Of a stretch of 64,000 nucleotides of DNA, positions 42,926 to 54,190 are shown in pieces; within the stretch, counting starts at the first letter, position 1, and every line of letters starts with the position of its first letter. A model generated the notes under the pieces. The model saw only the letters and a list, made by a program, of their open reading frames with translations. It was not told where the DNA came from and did not search any database. Both the position numbers and the translations under genes were made by a program. This stretch comes from Arthrobacter agilis (GTDB taxonomy: Bacteria; Actinomycetota; Actinomycetes; Actinomycetales; Micrococcaceae). Location: positions 2,046,001 through 2,110,000 of the forward strand of contig NZ_JAUSXO010000001.1 of the NCBI RefSeq assembly GCF_030816075.1, read 5' to 3'.

Positions 42926-43218
42926 CGCTACCTCCCCTCCCCGATCAGCGCAGGGCGGGGATGCAGCGGTCCGCGTCTGAGGGGGTCCGCCGCGTCGGAG
43001 GACAGGAGGGCTGCGTCGGAGCCGGACCCGGCGTCGGCCGGGTGGTCCGGATCGGTTCCGGGCAGCAGATGGGCACGGGAGGAGGGTATGCCGGCATCGA
43101 GCCGGCCCCTAGAAGGACTGTCCATAAGGAGGCCCAGTTTACCGGTTCGGGCACGTCTCCCGCCGGGGACTTTCTCCCCGGGCGGAACTGCGCGCACCCG
43201 CGGGGTGGATCGGCCGGC

Positions 43219-44772
<1,554 letters not shown>

Positions 44773-44804
44773 TCACACGACGCCGCCCGGCGCGACACGC
44801 CTGA

Positions 44805-44834
44805 TTGGCCGTGACCTACTCCTGTCACTACACT
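44805..44834 (+). promoter_or_regulatory. Candidate kgd promoter
   Basis: TTGGCC at 44805-44810 and TACACT at 44829-44834 are separated by 18 bases. Transcription from here would give a leader of roughly 75-80 nt to the kgd start. Confidence 0.55.
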
Positions 44835-44917
44835 TGAACAGGGTCCAGACACGGCTTTCCGCCGATCGTGACGCCCGCACCGCGCTCAGGGCAACTTACG
44901 GAAGAGGCGTATACCAA

Positions 44918-47900
44918 GTGCCAGAACAAACCAGCCACCGCCTGCCTGAAGAATTCGGCGGGAACGAGTGGCTCGTTGATGAACTCTACGAGCAGTTCCA
45001 GAAGGACCGACACTCGGTCGACAGGAAGTGGTGGGACCTCTTCGATTCGTTCGATGCGGAGAGCACGCCGCCGCAGAACGGCCGCGCGGCCGACAAGCCC
45101 GTGAACCCCGCATCGGCCCCTGCCGCGACCACCCCGGAGGCCCGTCCCTCGAACGGGAACACTCCCCCGGCACCCGCGGCCGCCCACCCGCCCACCAAGG
45201 AACTGCCGGTGGTGCAGGCCGAGGCCCCCGCGCCCAAGGCGTCGGGTGAGAGCCCGGCGAGCACGCAGCAGAGCGGGAAGCCCCCCGTGGCGAAGGAACC
45301 GGCGAAGAAGCCGGAGACGTCCCGCGAGGACAAGCCCGCCGCGAAGCCCATCCCGGCGCAGCTGCCCGCCTCGGACCGCAGCGCCGAGATGGAGGAGAAC
45401 AGGGTCAGCGTGCTGCGCGGCCCGGCCAAGGCCATCTCCACCAACATGGAGGCCAGCCTCAGCGTCCCCACCGCGACCAGCGTCCGGGCCATCCCGGCCA
45501 AGCTGCTCATCGACAACCGCCTGGTCATCAACAGCAACCTGGCCCGTGCGCGCGGCGGCAAGGTCTCCTTCACGCACCTCATCGGCTACGCGATCATCCG
45601 GGCCCTCGCCCAGTTCCCGTCGCAGAACGTCTACTACGACGTCGTCGACGGCAAGCCGTCCGCGATCCAGCCGGCGCACGTGAACTTCGGCCTCGCGATC
45701 GACATGCCGAAGCCCGACGGCACGCGCTCGCTCGTGGTGCCGAACATCAAGAAGGCCGAGACCATGAACTTCTCGGAGTTCTGGCACGCCTACGAGGACC
45801 TCGTGAAGAAGGCGCGCGCCGGCAAGCTCGGCGCCGACGACTACGCCGGCACCACGGTGTCCCTCACCAACCCGGGCGGTATCGGCACGGTCCACTCCGT
45901 GCCCCGCCTGTCCAAGGGCCAGGCGTGCATCATCGGCGCCGGCGCCCTCGAGTACCCGGCGGAGTTCCAGGGCTCGAGCGAGAAGACCCTCGCCAAGCAC
46001 GCCATCAGCAAGACCATCACCCTGACCTCCACCTACGACCACCGCGTCATCCAGGGTGCGGGCAGCGGCGAGTTCCTGCGGATCATCCACCAGCTGCTGC
46101 TGGGCGAGCAGGGTTTCTACGACGAGATCTTCGAGTCGCTGCGGATCCCCTACGAGCCCGTGCGCTGGAGCGCCGACATCCAGGTGGACCCGGTGGACCA
46201 GATCAACAAGGTCGCCAGGATCCAGCAGCTCATCCACGCCTACCGCGTGCGCGGCCACCTGATGGCCGACACGAACCCGCTCGAGTACGTCCAGCGCAAG
46301 CACGCCGACCTCGACATCCGCACGCACGGCCTCACCCTCTGGGACCTCGACCGCGAGTGGCCCACGGGCGGTTTCGGCGGGCAGCCGATGCTCAAGTTCC
46401 GCGACATGCTCGGTGTCCTGCGTGACGCCTACTGCCGCACGACGGGCATCGAGTACATGCACCTCCAGGATCCCGCCGAGCGGCAGTGGTTCCAGGACGA
46501 GCTGGAGCACCCCTACTCCAAGCCGAGCCGTGAGGAGCAGCTGCGCATCCTGCACAAGCTGAACTCCGCCGAGGCCTTCGAGACGTTCCTGCAGACGAAG
46601 TTCGTCGGCCAGAAGCGTTTCTCCCTCGAGGGCGGCGAGTCCCTGATCCCGCTGCTCGACGCCGTGATCTCCGGTGCGGCCGACGACGGGCTGGACGAGG
46701 TCGCGATCGGCATGGCCCACCGCGGCCGCCTGAACGTGCTCACGAACATCGCCGGGAAGACCTACGCCCAGGTGTTCCGCGAGTTCGAGGGCACCCAGGA
46801 TCCGCGCTCCGTGCAGGGGTCCGGTGACGTGAAGTACCACCTCGGCACCGAGGGCACCTTCACCTCCGACGCCGGCAACGAGACCCGCGTGTACCTCGCG
46901 GCGAACCCCTCCCACCTCGAGGCCGTCGACCCCGTGCTCGAGGGCATCGTGCGCGCCAAGCAGGATCTCCTGGACCAGGGCGACACGTTCCCCGTGCTGC
47001 CGATCCTCATCCACGGCGACGCGGCGTTCGCGGGCCAGGGCGTGGTGGCGGAGACCCTGAACCTCTCGCAGCTGCGTGGCTACCGGACCGGCGGAACCAT
47101 CCACGTCATCGTCAACAACCAGGTCGGCTTCACCACGAGCCCCACCTCGTCGCGCTCCTCGGTGTACTCCACCGACGTCGCGAAGATGGTCCAGGCCCCG
47201 GTGTTCCACGTGAACGGCGACGATCCCGAAGCCGTGGTCCGCGTGGCCCAGATGGCGTACCAGTTCCGGCAGCGGTTCAACAAGGACGTCGTCATCGACA
47301 TGGTCTGCTACCGCCGCCGCGGCCACAACGAGGGCGACGACCCCTCGATGACCCAGCCCATGATGTACAACCTGATCGAGGCGAAGCGCTCGGTCCGGAA
47401 GCTCTACACCGAGGCCCTCATCGGCCGCGGGGACATCACGCAGGAAGAAGCCGAGCAGGCCCTGCGCGACTACCAGGAGCGCCTCGAGCGGGTCTTCGCG
47501 GAGACGCACGCGGCGCAGACCTCGCCGATCCCCGTGATCACCCGGGACCCCCAGGCGAAGTCCGATCTCGAGCGCCCCTACGCCCAGCAGGCGGACGGCG
47601 GCGAGAGCGAGGCCCCGCAGACGGCGATCAGCACGGAGACCCTCGCGCGGATCGGTGCGGCGCACACCGCCATCCCCGAAGGCTTCACGGTGCACCCGAA
47701 GCTCAAGGCCCTACTCGACAAGCGCGAGCAGATGTCCCGCGAGGGCGGCATCGACTGGGGCTTCGGCGAGATCGCCGCGTTCGGGTCCCTCCTCATGGAG
47801 GGCGTGCCCGTGCGGCTCGCCGGCCAGGACTCGCGCCGCGGGACCTTCGTGCAGCGCCACGCGGTGTTCCACGACCGGGCCACCGGCCACGAGTGGCTGC

Positions 47901-48772
47901 CGCTCGACGATCTCGGCCCGGACCAGGCCAAGTTCTGGGTCTACGACTCCCTGCTCAGCGAATACGCCGCCATGGGCTTCGAGTACGGCTACTCCGTGGA
48001 ACGCCCGGACGCACTCGTGATCTGGGAGGCGCAGTTCGGTGACTTCGTCAACGGCGCGCAGATCGTCATCGACGAGTTCATCAGTTCCGCCGAGCAGAAG
48101 TGGGGGCAGCGCTCGTCCCTCGTGCTGATGCTGCCGCACGGCTACGAGGGCCAGGGCCCCGACCACTCCTCCGCCCGGATCGAGCGCTTCCTGCAGATGT
48201 GCGCCGAGGAGAACATGGTGGTGGCTAACCCCAGCTCGGCCGCGTCCCACTTCCACCTGCTGCGCCGGCACGCCTACCACCGTCCGCGGAAGCCGCTGGT
48301 GATCTTCACCCCGAAGCAGCTGCTGCGCCTGAAGGCCGCGGCGAGCTCGGTGGAGGACTTCACGCAGGGCACCTTCCGTCCCGTCATCCCGGACACGCTT
48401 CAGACGCCGGGCAACGACGTCGAGCGCGTGATCCTCGTCTCGGGCCGGCTGTACTACGATCTCCTGGCCTCGCGGCAAAAGCTCGACGACGGCAGGACGG
48501 CCATCGTGCGCGTGGAGCAGCTCTACCCGCTCCCCGTGGACGAGATCCGCGACGCCCTGGCCACCTACCCGAACGCGGAGATCGTGTGGGCGCAGGACGA
48601 GCCGGCGAACCAGGGGCCCTGGCCGTTCATCGGTCTCAACCTGCCGCAGGAGCTTGATCGGAGCGTGCGGCTGGCCTCGCGGCCCGCCTCGGCGTCGACC
48701 GCGACCGGATCCGCGAAGAACCACGCGGTGGAGCAGGAACTCCTCATCAAGAGGGCGTTCGGCCGCCAGTAG
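44918..48772 (+). CDS. kgd: Multifunctional 2-oxoglutarate dehydrogenase E1/E2 (Kgd/OdhA)
   Basis: A 1284-residue actinobacterial fusion. Residues ~1-40 resemble the E1o N-terminal helix ([20 protein letters not shown]). A Pro/Ala/Lys linker runs to about 160, then an E2-type succinyltransferase domain contains [15 protein letters not shown] near 370, without any lipoyl domain. The thiamine-diphosphate E1 follows from about 410 ([30 protein letters not shown]). It oxidises 2-oxoglutarate to succinyl-CoA in the TCA cycle together with lipoylated pyruvate dehydrogenase E2, as shown for Corynebacterium and Mycobacterium. The GTG start has AAGAGG upstream; earlier in-frame codons lie in the promoter region. 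Confidence 0.95.
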   Translation: MPEQTSHRLPEEFGGNEWLVDELYEQFQKDRHSVDRKWWDLFDSFDAESTPPQNGRAADKPVNPASAPAATTPEARPSNGNTPPAPAAAHPPTKELPVVQAEAPAPKASGESPASTQQSGKPPVAKEPAKKPETSREDKPAAKPIPAQLPASDRSAEMEENRVSVLRGPAKAISTNMEASLSVPTATSVRAIPAKLLIDNRLVINSNLARARGGKVSFTHLIGYAIIRALAQFPSQNVYYDVVDGKPSAIQPAHVNFGLAIDMPKPDGTRSLVVPNIKKAETMNFSEFWHAYEDLVKKARAGKLGADDYAGTTVSLTNPGGIGTVHSVPRLSKGQACIIGAGALEYPAEFQGSSEKTLAKHAISKTITLTSTYDHRVIQGAGSGEFLRIIHQLLLGEQGFYDEIFESLRIPYEPVRWSADIQVDPVDQINKVARIQQLIHAYRVRGHLMADTNPLEYVQRKHADLDIRTHGLTLWDLDREWPTGGFGGQPMLKFRDMLGVLRDAYCRTTGIEYMHLQDPAERQWFQDELEHPYSKPSREEQLRILHKLNSAEAFETFLQTKFVGQKRFSLEGGESLIPLLDAVISGAADDGLDEVAIGMAHRGRLNVLTNIAGKTYAQVFREFEGTQDPRSVQGSGDVKYHLGTEGTFTSDAGNETRVYLAANPSHLEAVDPVLEGIVRAKQDLLDQGDTFPVLPILIHGDAAFAGQGVVAETLNLSQLRGYRTGGTIHVIVNNQVGFTTSPTSSRSSVYSTDVAKMVQAPVFHVNGDDPEAVVRVAQMAYQFRQRFNKDVVIDMVCYRRRGHNEGDDPSMTQPMMYNLIEAKRSVRKLYTEALIGRGDITQEEAEQALRDYQERLERVFAETHAAQTSPIPVITRDPQAKSDLERPYAQQADGGESEAPQTAISTETLARIGAAHTAIPEGFTVHPKLKALLDKREQMSREGGIDWGFGEIAAFGSLLMEGVPVRLAGQDSRRGTFVQRHAVFHDRATGHEWLPLDDLGPDQAKFWVYDSLLSEYAAMGFEYGYSVERPDALVIWEAQFGDFVNGAQIVIDEFISSAEQKWGQRSSLVLMLPHGYEGQGPDHSSARIERFLQMCAEENMVVANPSSAASHFHLLRRHAYHRPRKPLVIFTPKQLLRLKAAASSVEDFTQGTFRPVIPDTLQTPGNDVERVILVSGRLYYDLLASRQKLDDGRTAIVRVEQLYPLPVDEIRDALATYPNAEIVWAQDEPANQGPWPFIGLNLPQELDRSVRLASRPASASTATGSAKNHAVEQELLIKRAFGRQ

Positions 48773-48787
48773 CAAGGCCATCAGTAT

Positions 48788-48822
48788 GATGTCAGGTGGG
48801 GCTTCAGGCCCCACCTGACATC
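48788..48822 (+). terminator. Strong intrinsic terminator after kgd
   Basis: A perfect 15-bp stem (arms 48788-48802 and 48808-48822) with loop TTCAG, followed by TTTAAGGG. It lies 16 bases after the kgd stop. Confidence 0.9.
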
Positions 48823-48897
48823 TTTAAGGGCAGATGAGCGCGCGTGCCGTTCCCGGCAGCCCGGCTCATCTTCGACGACCAGCACACCGAGGGACCA

Positions 48898-49497
48898 GTG
48901 GAACAACGCAGAATCCGGCTAGCAGCAGTGGGCGACGAACTCCTCGCGGGGCTCGGTGATCCGCGCGCTCTCGGCTGGTTCGGGCGCGTGATGGCCCGGA
49001 CCCGGCCGGATACCGCCAGTGTGGAGGCGTACAGCCTCCCGGCCCCCGGCGAGGGCACCGAGGCCCTCGCGAACCGCTGGCTGCAGGAGGCCGGCCGGCG
49101 CTTCGAGACCGGCTTCGAGAACCGCCTCGTGATCGGTCTCTCGGACCGGGACCTGGACCTCGACCTGTCCACGGCGCGGAGCCGGCTCAATCTCGCGAAC
49201 ATCCTCGACGGCGCCTCGCAGATGAGCGTCAAGGTGCTCGTCGTCGGTCCTCCGCCGGGTCTCGACGCGGAGCGCAACCGCCGCCTCGCCGACCTGTCGG
49301 CCGCCTTCGGTGATGTCACCACGCGCCGCAAGCACGTCTTCGTCGACACCTTCTCCCCGCTGCTCGCGCACGAGCAGTGGCGCCACGATCTGGCCTCCAA
49401 CGCGGGGACCCCGGGCCAGGCCGGCTACGGGCTCATCGCCTGGCTCGTCCTGCACCGTGGCTGGTTCCAGTGGCTGGAAGTGCCGGCGCCAGAGTAG
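48898..49497 (+). CDS. Degenerate SGNH/GDSL-hydrolase-like protein
   Basis: A 199-residue protein of the SGNH fold. Block I reads AAVGDELLAGLGDPRALGW at 9-27, where hydrolases have GDS: Glu14 stands at the nucleophile position. A block III-like VIGLSDRDLDLDLS is seen, but the C-terminal DxxH expected before GYGLIA is replaced by SNAGTPGQAGYG. Both catalytic Ser and His therefore seem missing. The start is GTG at 48898 with GAGGGA four bases upstream, better than a GTG at 48844. It lies between two strong terminators and is a single-gene unit. A binding or scaffold role is possible. Confidence 0.7.
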   Translation: MEQRRIRLAAVGDELLAGLGDPRALGWFGRVMARTRPDTASVEAYSLPAPGEGTEALANRWLQEAGRRFETGFENRLVIGLSDRDLDLDLSTARSRLNLANILDGASQMSVKVLVVGPPPGLDAERNRRLADLSAAFGDVTTRRKHVFVDTFSPLLAHEQWRHDLASNAGTPGQAGYGLIAWLVLHRGWFQWLEVPAPE

Positions 49498-49516
49498 GCC
49501 ACCGGACACGCGCCGG

Positions 49517-49549
49517 GCCCCGGGGACACGCTGTCCCCGGGGCTTTTTT
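49517..49549 (+). terminator. Strong intrinsic terminator
   Basis: Perfect 12-bp stem (49517-49528 and 49532-49543), loop CGC, then six T residues. It ends the SGNH-like gene unit. Confidence 0.93.
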
Positions 49550-49633
49550 ATTGGCCAGAGGCCTTATATTTCGGACAGGTAACAGTTGGGTTATCAAAGG
49601 TTCACTGAGTGTCCGGAGGCAACGATCCTTCGC

Positions 49634-49639
49634 TATGCT
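49634..49639 (+). promoter_or_regulatory. Possible -10 box of the oligopeptide transporter operon
   Basis: TATGCT lies about 88 bases before the binding-protein ATG in an AT-richer patch (49550-49640). No good -35 is at the right distance, so this is tentative. Confidence 0.3.
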
Positions 49640-49726
49640 GTGCGAGTGTGATTGCCGTCACGGCAGCAATCCCGCCTCGTGGGGCGCCCCTTCGCCCCTC
49701 GCGCCAAGCACAGTAAGGACTATTCA

Positions 49727-51511
49727 ATGCGTAATAAGCGCACTATGACGCTCGCCGCACTGTCCATCGGAGCGCTCATGCTGAGCGCCTGTGGATCGGC
49801 GGGCGGAACGGCCGAGACCCCCGCATCGGAAGGTGCCGCGGAGAACCTGGCGACGACGATCAACATCGCGATCAGCCAGGCGCCCACGGGCTACAACGGC
49901 AACACCGCGGCCACGAACTCCGTGTACAACGGCTACGTCGACAACCTGACCTCCAGCGGCTTCGCGGCCTTCACGGCAGCCGGGGAACTGGAGCCCAACG
50001 AGGACTTCGGCACCTACGAGAAGGTGAGCGACGACCCGCTGACGATCAAGTACACCATCAACGACGATGCTGTCTGGTCCGACGGCGTGCCGATCGACTA
50101 CGACGACGCCCTGCTGACGTGGGCGGCGCTCTCCGGTACGCACCCGAGCGGTGAGAAGGACCCCGAGACGGGCGCCGAGTCCGACCTCTTCCTGGCCGCC
50201 TCGACCAACGGCTTCGCCCAGACGAAGATGATCGAGGGCGAACCGGGTGACAAGGAGTTCGAGCTCGTCTTCGACGAGCCCTACGCCGACTGGGAAGCCC
50301 TCCTGACCGGCGGGGTCTTCATGCCCGCACACATCGCCGCGGAGCAGGGTGGACTCTCCACCGAGGGCGATGGCGCCGCACTCGTCGACGCCATCCAGAA
50401 CGACGACACCGCGGCCCTCAAGCCCGTCGCCGATTTCTGGAACACCGGCTGGGACTACGAGCCCGAGCTGCCGGCACTCCCGGACACGGCCCTGCTGCCC
50501 TCCTCCGGTCCGTACAAGCTGGACAACGCCACGAACGGCACGCTCACGCTCGTGAAGAACGACAAGTACTGGGGCGAGGAGCACGCGGGCAAGACGGACA
50601 CCATCGTCTTCAAGACCATCGTCGACGAGGAGGCCGTCCAGGCGCTCCAGAACGGCGACGTCGACGTGATCGACCCCTCCAGCCCCTCGGTCGACACCAA
50701 GACGGCCCTCGAGCAGATCGGCGACACCGTCACGGTGGACGCCGGGACCTCCCTGACCTTCTCGCACGTGGACCTCGACCAGCGCCCCGGCGCGGTCTTC
50801 GAGGACGTCAAGGTGCGCCAGGCCTTCAACGCCTGCATGCCCCGCGCCGACATGGTCGACAAGTTCGTGACCCCGATCGATCCCGAGGGAACGGTCATGA
50901 ACCTGCGCGAGTACCAGCCGGGCCAGCCCGACTACGAGACGGTCCTCGAGGGCGCTCCTGCCGCCCAGGGTGACGGCACCGCCGACATCGAAGGCGCCAA
51001 GAAGCTCCTGACCGAGGCCGGCAAGGCCGAGCCCGTCAAGGTCAGCCTGATGTACGCCTCGACCAGCCAGCTCCGCGCCGACATGGTCGCGCTCATCAAG
51101 GACTCCTGCGACAAGGCCGGCTTCGAGATCGTCCCGCAGCCCGAGGCCGAGTGGAGCGCCAAGCTCTCCCAGCCCGGTGCCTGGGACGCCGTCCTGTTCG
51201 GCTGGTCCGGTTCCGGACTCGTCGCTTCCGGCCAGTCGATCTACGTCTCCGGTGGCGAGCAGAACTTCGGCGGCTACGCCGATCCCGAGGTGGACCGCCT
51301 CTGGTCGGAGATCGCGACCACCACGGACGCCGATAAGGTCCCCGCTCTGAAGACCGAACTCGAGCAGCGGCTCGCCGAGACCCAGTACAACGTGGTGCTC
51401 TACGCGAACGCCGACATCATCGGGTACTCCTCCAAGCTCGAGGGCGTGGAACTGAACCCGACGCAGACCGGCATCACCTGGAATGCCTACAGCTGGACGA
51501 AGCAGAGCTGA
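49727..51511 (+). CDS. Oligopeptide/dipeptide ABC transporter substrate-binding lipoprotein
   Basis: A 594-residue family 5 binding protein. The signal peptide ends in LSAC with Cys22. The mature part has the family hallmarks VWSDGVPIDYDDALLTWAA, SSGPYKL, KNDKYWG and VRQAFNACMPRADM. It captures peptides or related solutes outside the membrane for the two permeases and the fused ATPase downstream. The ATG has AAGGA eight bases upstream. Substrate specificity cannot be read. Codon use matches highly expressed genes. Confidence 0.93.
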   Translation: MRNKRTMTLAALSIGALMLSACGSAGGTAETPASEGAAENLATTINIAISQAPTGYNGNTAATNSVYNGYVDNLTSSGFAAFTAAGELEPNEDFGTYEKVSDDPLTIKYTINDDAVWSDGVPIDYDDALLTWAALSGTHPSGEKDPETGAESDLFLAASTNGFAQTKMIEGEPGDKEFELVFDEPYADWEALLTGGVFMPAHIAAEQGGLSTEGDGAALVDAIQNDDTAALKPVADFWNTGWDYEPELPALPDTALLPSSGPYKLDNATNGTLTLVKNDKYWGEEHAGKTDTIVFKTIVDEEAVQALQNGDVDVIDPSSPSVDTKTALEQIGDTVTVDAGTSLTFSHVDLDQRPGAVFEDVKVRQAFNACMPRADMVDKFVTPIDPEGTVMNLREYQPGQPDYETVLEGAPAAQGDGTADIEGAKKLLTEAGKAEPVKVSLMYASTSQLRADMVALIKDSCDKAGFEIVPQPEAEWSAKLSQPGAWDAVLFGWSGSGLVASGQSIYVSGGEQNFGGYADPEVDRLWSEIATTTDADKVPALKTELEQRLAETQYNVVLYANADIIGYSSKLEGVELNPTQTGITWNAYSWTKQS

Positions 51512-51612
51512 TTGCTCCATCCGGAGAACGCATGAGGACGGGCAGGCCCTCGGGCCTGCCCGTCCCTGTGCCCGGCACCGCGACAGCCTGCACCGTTTCC
51601 TAGGAGCCCCCC

Positions 51613-53145
51613 GTGTTCTACTTCATCGCCAAGCGAACGATCATCTCGTTCTTCATCATGCTCGCAGCGACCACGCTGATGTACTTCCTCACCATCTCGT
51701 CGGGCGATCCCTTCGAGGACCTCGGTGAGACCAGCGGTCCGGAGAAGGCAGCCACCATCGCCGCCCGCACGGCCGCCATGAACCTCGACGTACCGCCGAT
51801 CCCCCGCTACTTCCTGTGGCTCCAGGACGTCGGCCACTGCCTCGTCCCCGGCGGTGTCAGCTGCACCCTCGGCCAGGACCGCTCCGGCGCCGAGGTCCTC
51901 CCGCAGCTCCAGAACGCCATGGGCTCCACCCTGCGCCTCGTGGTCATCGCGACGGTCCTCGCCCTGGTCCTCGGCGTGATCGTGGGCATCGTCACCGCGA
52001 TCCGCCAGTACAGCACGTTCGACTATTCCGTCACCTTCATCTCCTTCCTGCTCTTCTCGCTGCCCCTGTTCTGGCTCTCGACGATCCTCAAGCAGTACCT
52101 GGCGATCGACCTCAACACGTGGCTGGCGAATCCGCAGTTCTCCTATCTCACGATCGCCCTGATAGGCCTGCTTGCCGGCGTGGTCTGGGCCGTCGCCGTC
52201 GGCGGTGACCGCCGGCGCCGGCTCACCGTGTTCGTGGTCGCCACCGTCGCGACCGCCCTCGCCCTGTACCTCCTGCTCGTCACGGGCTGGTTCGTCACCC
52301 CGGGCCTCGGCCTCGTCGGGATCCTCGTCTCCGCCGTCGGTGTCGCCGTCCTCTGGACCGCGCTGCTCGCCGGGTTCCGCCGACGCCGCGTCCTGCACGC
52401 GGCCCTCGCTGCCGCCGGCGTCAGCTTCGTCGGCTACCTCGTCTCCATCCCGCTGCTCGAGGAGCCGAACTGGCTCGTCGTCGTCGCGCTCGTGGTCGTC
52501 ATGGCGGTGCTCGCCTACGTCGTCGCCGGCGTGGTCGGCGGACCGTTCCGGGGCCAGGCGGGCAAGATCGGTGCGGTCATCGCCGTCTCGGTGGGCCTGC
52601 TGATCGTGCTCGACCGCCTCCTCCAGGCGTACCCGGTGCTCTCCGCGAAGGCCGGCGGCCGACCGATCCCCACCACCGGGTCGCAGTCGGCGAACCTCAA
52701 CGGCACGTTCTGGGAGACCAACCTGGACTATGCGCTGCACCTGATCCTGCCCACCATCGCGCTGACCCTGATCTCCTTCGCCACCTACACGCGGTACACC
52801 AGGGCGAGCCAGCTGGACGTCATGAACCAGGACTACATCCGCACGGCCCGCGCCAAGGGCCTCAGCGAACGCACCGTCCTGGTCAAGCACGCCTTCCGCA
52901 ACGCGATGATCCCGATCACCACCCTGATGGCCTTCGACTTCGCGGGCGTCCTCGGCGGCGCCGTCATCACGGAGCAGGTCTTCGGCTGGAAGGGCATGGG
53001 CAACATGTTCGTCGTGGGCATCAACAACGTGGACCCCGGGCCGGTCATGGCCTTCTTCCTCGTGGTCGGCACGGCCGCCGTGCTGTTCAACATGCTGGCC
53101 GACATCGCATACGCGTTCCTCGACCCGCGCATCACCCTGAGCTAG
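51613..53145 (+). CDS. DppB/OppB-type ABC permease with large extra membrane insertion
   Basis: A 510-residue permease, where family members have about 310-340. The N-terminal helix and periplasmic part (1-105), following helices and the C-terminal core with the EAA loop (DYIRTARAKGLSERTVLVKH near 408-427) are normal. Between about residues 175 and 345 there is an insertion of roughly 170 residues with about seven hydrophobic segments and Arg-rich loops (GGDRRRRL, GFRRRRVL). It is in frame, with unbroken codon use. The insertion splits the permease before the EAA loop. The gene lies 101 bases after the binding protein gene. Confidence 0.9.
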   Translation: MFYFIAKRTIISFFIMLAATTLMYFLTISSGDPFEDLGETSGPEKAATIAARTAAMNLDVPPIPRYFLWLQDVGHCLVPGGVSCTLGQDRSGAEVLPQLQNAMGSTLRLVVIATVLALVLGVIVGIVTAIRQYSTFDYSVTFISFLLFSLPLFWLSTILKQYLAIDLNTWLANPQFSYLTIALIGLLAGVVWAVAVGGDRRRRLTVFVVATVATALALYLLLVTGWFVTPGLGLVGILVSAVGVAVLWTALLAGFRRRRVLHAALAAAGVSFVGYLVSIPLLEEPNWLVVVALVVVMAVLAYVVAGVVGGPFRGQAGKIGAVIAVSVGLLIVLDRLLQAYPVLSAKAGGRPIPTTGSQSANLNGTFWETNLDYALHLILPTIALTLISFATYTRYTRASQLDVMNQDYIRTARAKGLSERTVLVKHAFRNAMIPITTLMAFDFAGVLGGAVITEQVFGWKGMGNMFVVGINNVDPGPVMAFFLVVGTAAVLFNMLADIAYAFLDPRITLS

Positions 53146-53155
53146 GACATCCATC

Positions 53156-54190
53156 ATGAGTAACCACGAGAACCCGCGGGACGACACCCGCACCTCCCTG
53201 GAACTGTCCGAGATGACACTGCAGAGCCAGGACACCGACATCGCGACGGCCATCCCCACGAGGGACCAGACCGATCGCATCCGCACCACCGAGGCGAAGA
53301 GCCAGGGACGCCTGATCCGGGAGCGGTTCTTCCGCCACAAGGGTGCGCTGGCGGGCATCGCCCTGCTGGTGCTGATCTTCCTCCTCGCCTTCACCTCGAT
53401 CGGCTTCGCGGGCATCCCCGGCTGGTGGAACAAGGACTACGACGTCCTGGCCGCACGCTTCAACGAGGGCCGGCCCACGCTGACCCTCTGGCCCTTCAGC
53501 CTCGGCGAGCACCCCTTCGGCCAGGACGTCCTGGGCCGCGACTACTTCGCCCTGACGATGCGCGGCATCCAGACCTCGCTCATCATCGCGTTCATCGTGG
53601 GGATCGTGGCCATGGTCATCGGCACCACCGTCGGCGCATTCGCCGGGTACTTCCGCGGCTGGACCGAGGCAGTCCTGATGCGCCTGACCGACGTCGTCAT
53701 CACCATCCCCACGGTCGTCATCGCGGCAGCGGTCGCCGGCATCGTCGCGAAGCACGGCATCATCCCCTTCGCACTGTTCCTCGGAGCCGTCACCTGGACC
53801 GGACTGGCGCGGCTCGTCCGCGGCGAGTTCCTGTCCCTGCGCGAGAAGGAGTTCGTCGAGTCGGCGAAGTCGGTCGGTGCGAGCTCCGGCCGCATCATCT
53901 TCCGCCACATCCTGCCGAACACGGTCGGCGTCATCATCGTCTCGACGACGCTCGCGATCTCGGGCGCCATCCTCCTCGAGACCGGCCTCAGCTTCCTGGG
54001 CCTCGGCGTCACGGCACCCGACACCTCGCTCGGCAAGGCCATCAACGACAACCGCTCGGCCCTCACCGTGCGCCCCTGGCTCTTCCTCTGGCCCGGTGCG
54101 TTCATCATCGGCATCGCCCTCGCGGTCAACTTCATCGGAGACGGCCTGCGCGACGCGTTCGACCCCAAGCAGACAAGGGTGAAGCAGTAA
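53156..54190 (+). CDS. DppC/OppC-type ABC permease
   Basis: A 344-residue permease with a ~50-residue cytoplasmic N-terminus, a first helix (about 62-82) and the periplasmic signature HPFGQDVLGRDYFALTMRGI. Five further helices follow, with the EAA loop ESAKSVGASSGRIIFRHILP. It pairs with the upstream DppB-like protein. Spacing is 10 bases before it and its stop overlaps the next ATG (TAATG). Confidence 0.93.
   Translation: MSNHENPRDDTRTSLELSEMTLQSQDTDIATAIPTRDQTDRIRTTEAKSQGRLIRERFFRHKGALAGIALLVLIFLLAFTSIGFAGIPGWWNKDYDVLAARFNEGRPTLTLWPFSLGEHPFGQDVLGRDYFALTMRGIQTSLIIAFIVGIVAMVIGTTVGAFAGYFRGWTEAVLMRLTDVVITIPTVVIAAAVAGIVAKHGIIPFALFLGAVTWTGLARLVRGEFLSLREKEFVESAKSVGASSGRIIFRHILPNTVGVIIVSTTLAISGAILLETGLSFLGLGVTAPDTSLGKAINDNRSALTVRPWLFLWPGAFIIGIALAVNFIGDGLRDAFDPKQTRVKQ

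Noticed and set aside
42928-43197. An 89-codon frame between the CNNM genes and guaB1
   Set aside because: No ribosome site, no homology I can recognise, Pro/Arg-rich composition; the region more likely holds the promoter and leader of the CNNM pair.
44828-47695. A 955-codon open frame on the minus strand opposite kgd
   Set aside because: It is a shadow of the kgd coding strand, rich in Val/Leu/Gly/Asp/His with no recognisable motif and no ribosome site.
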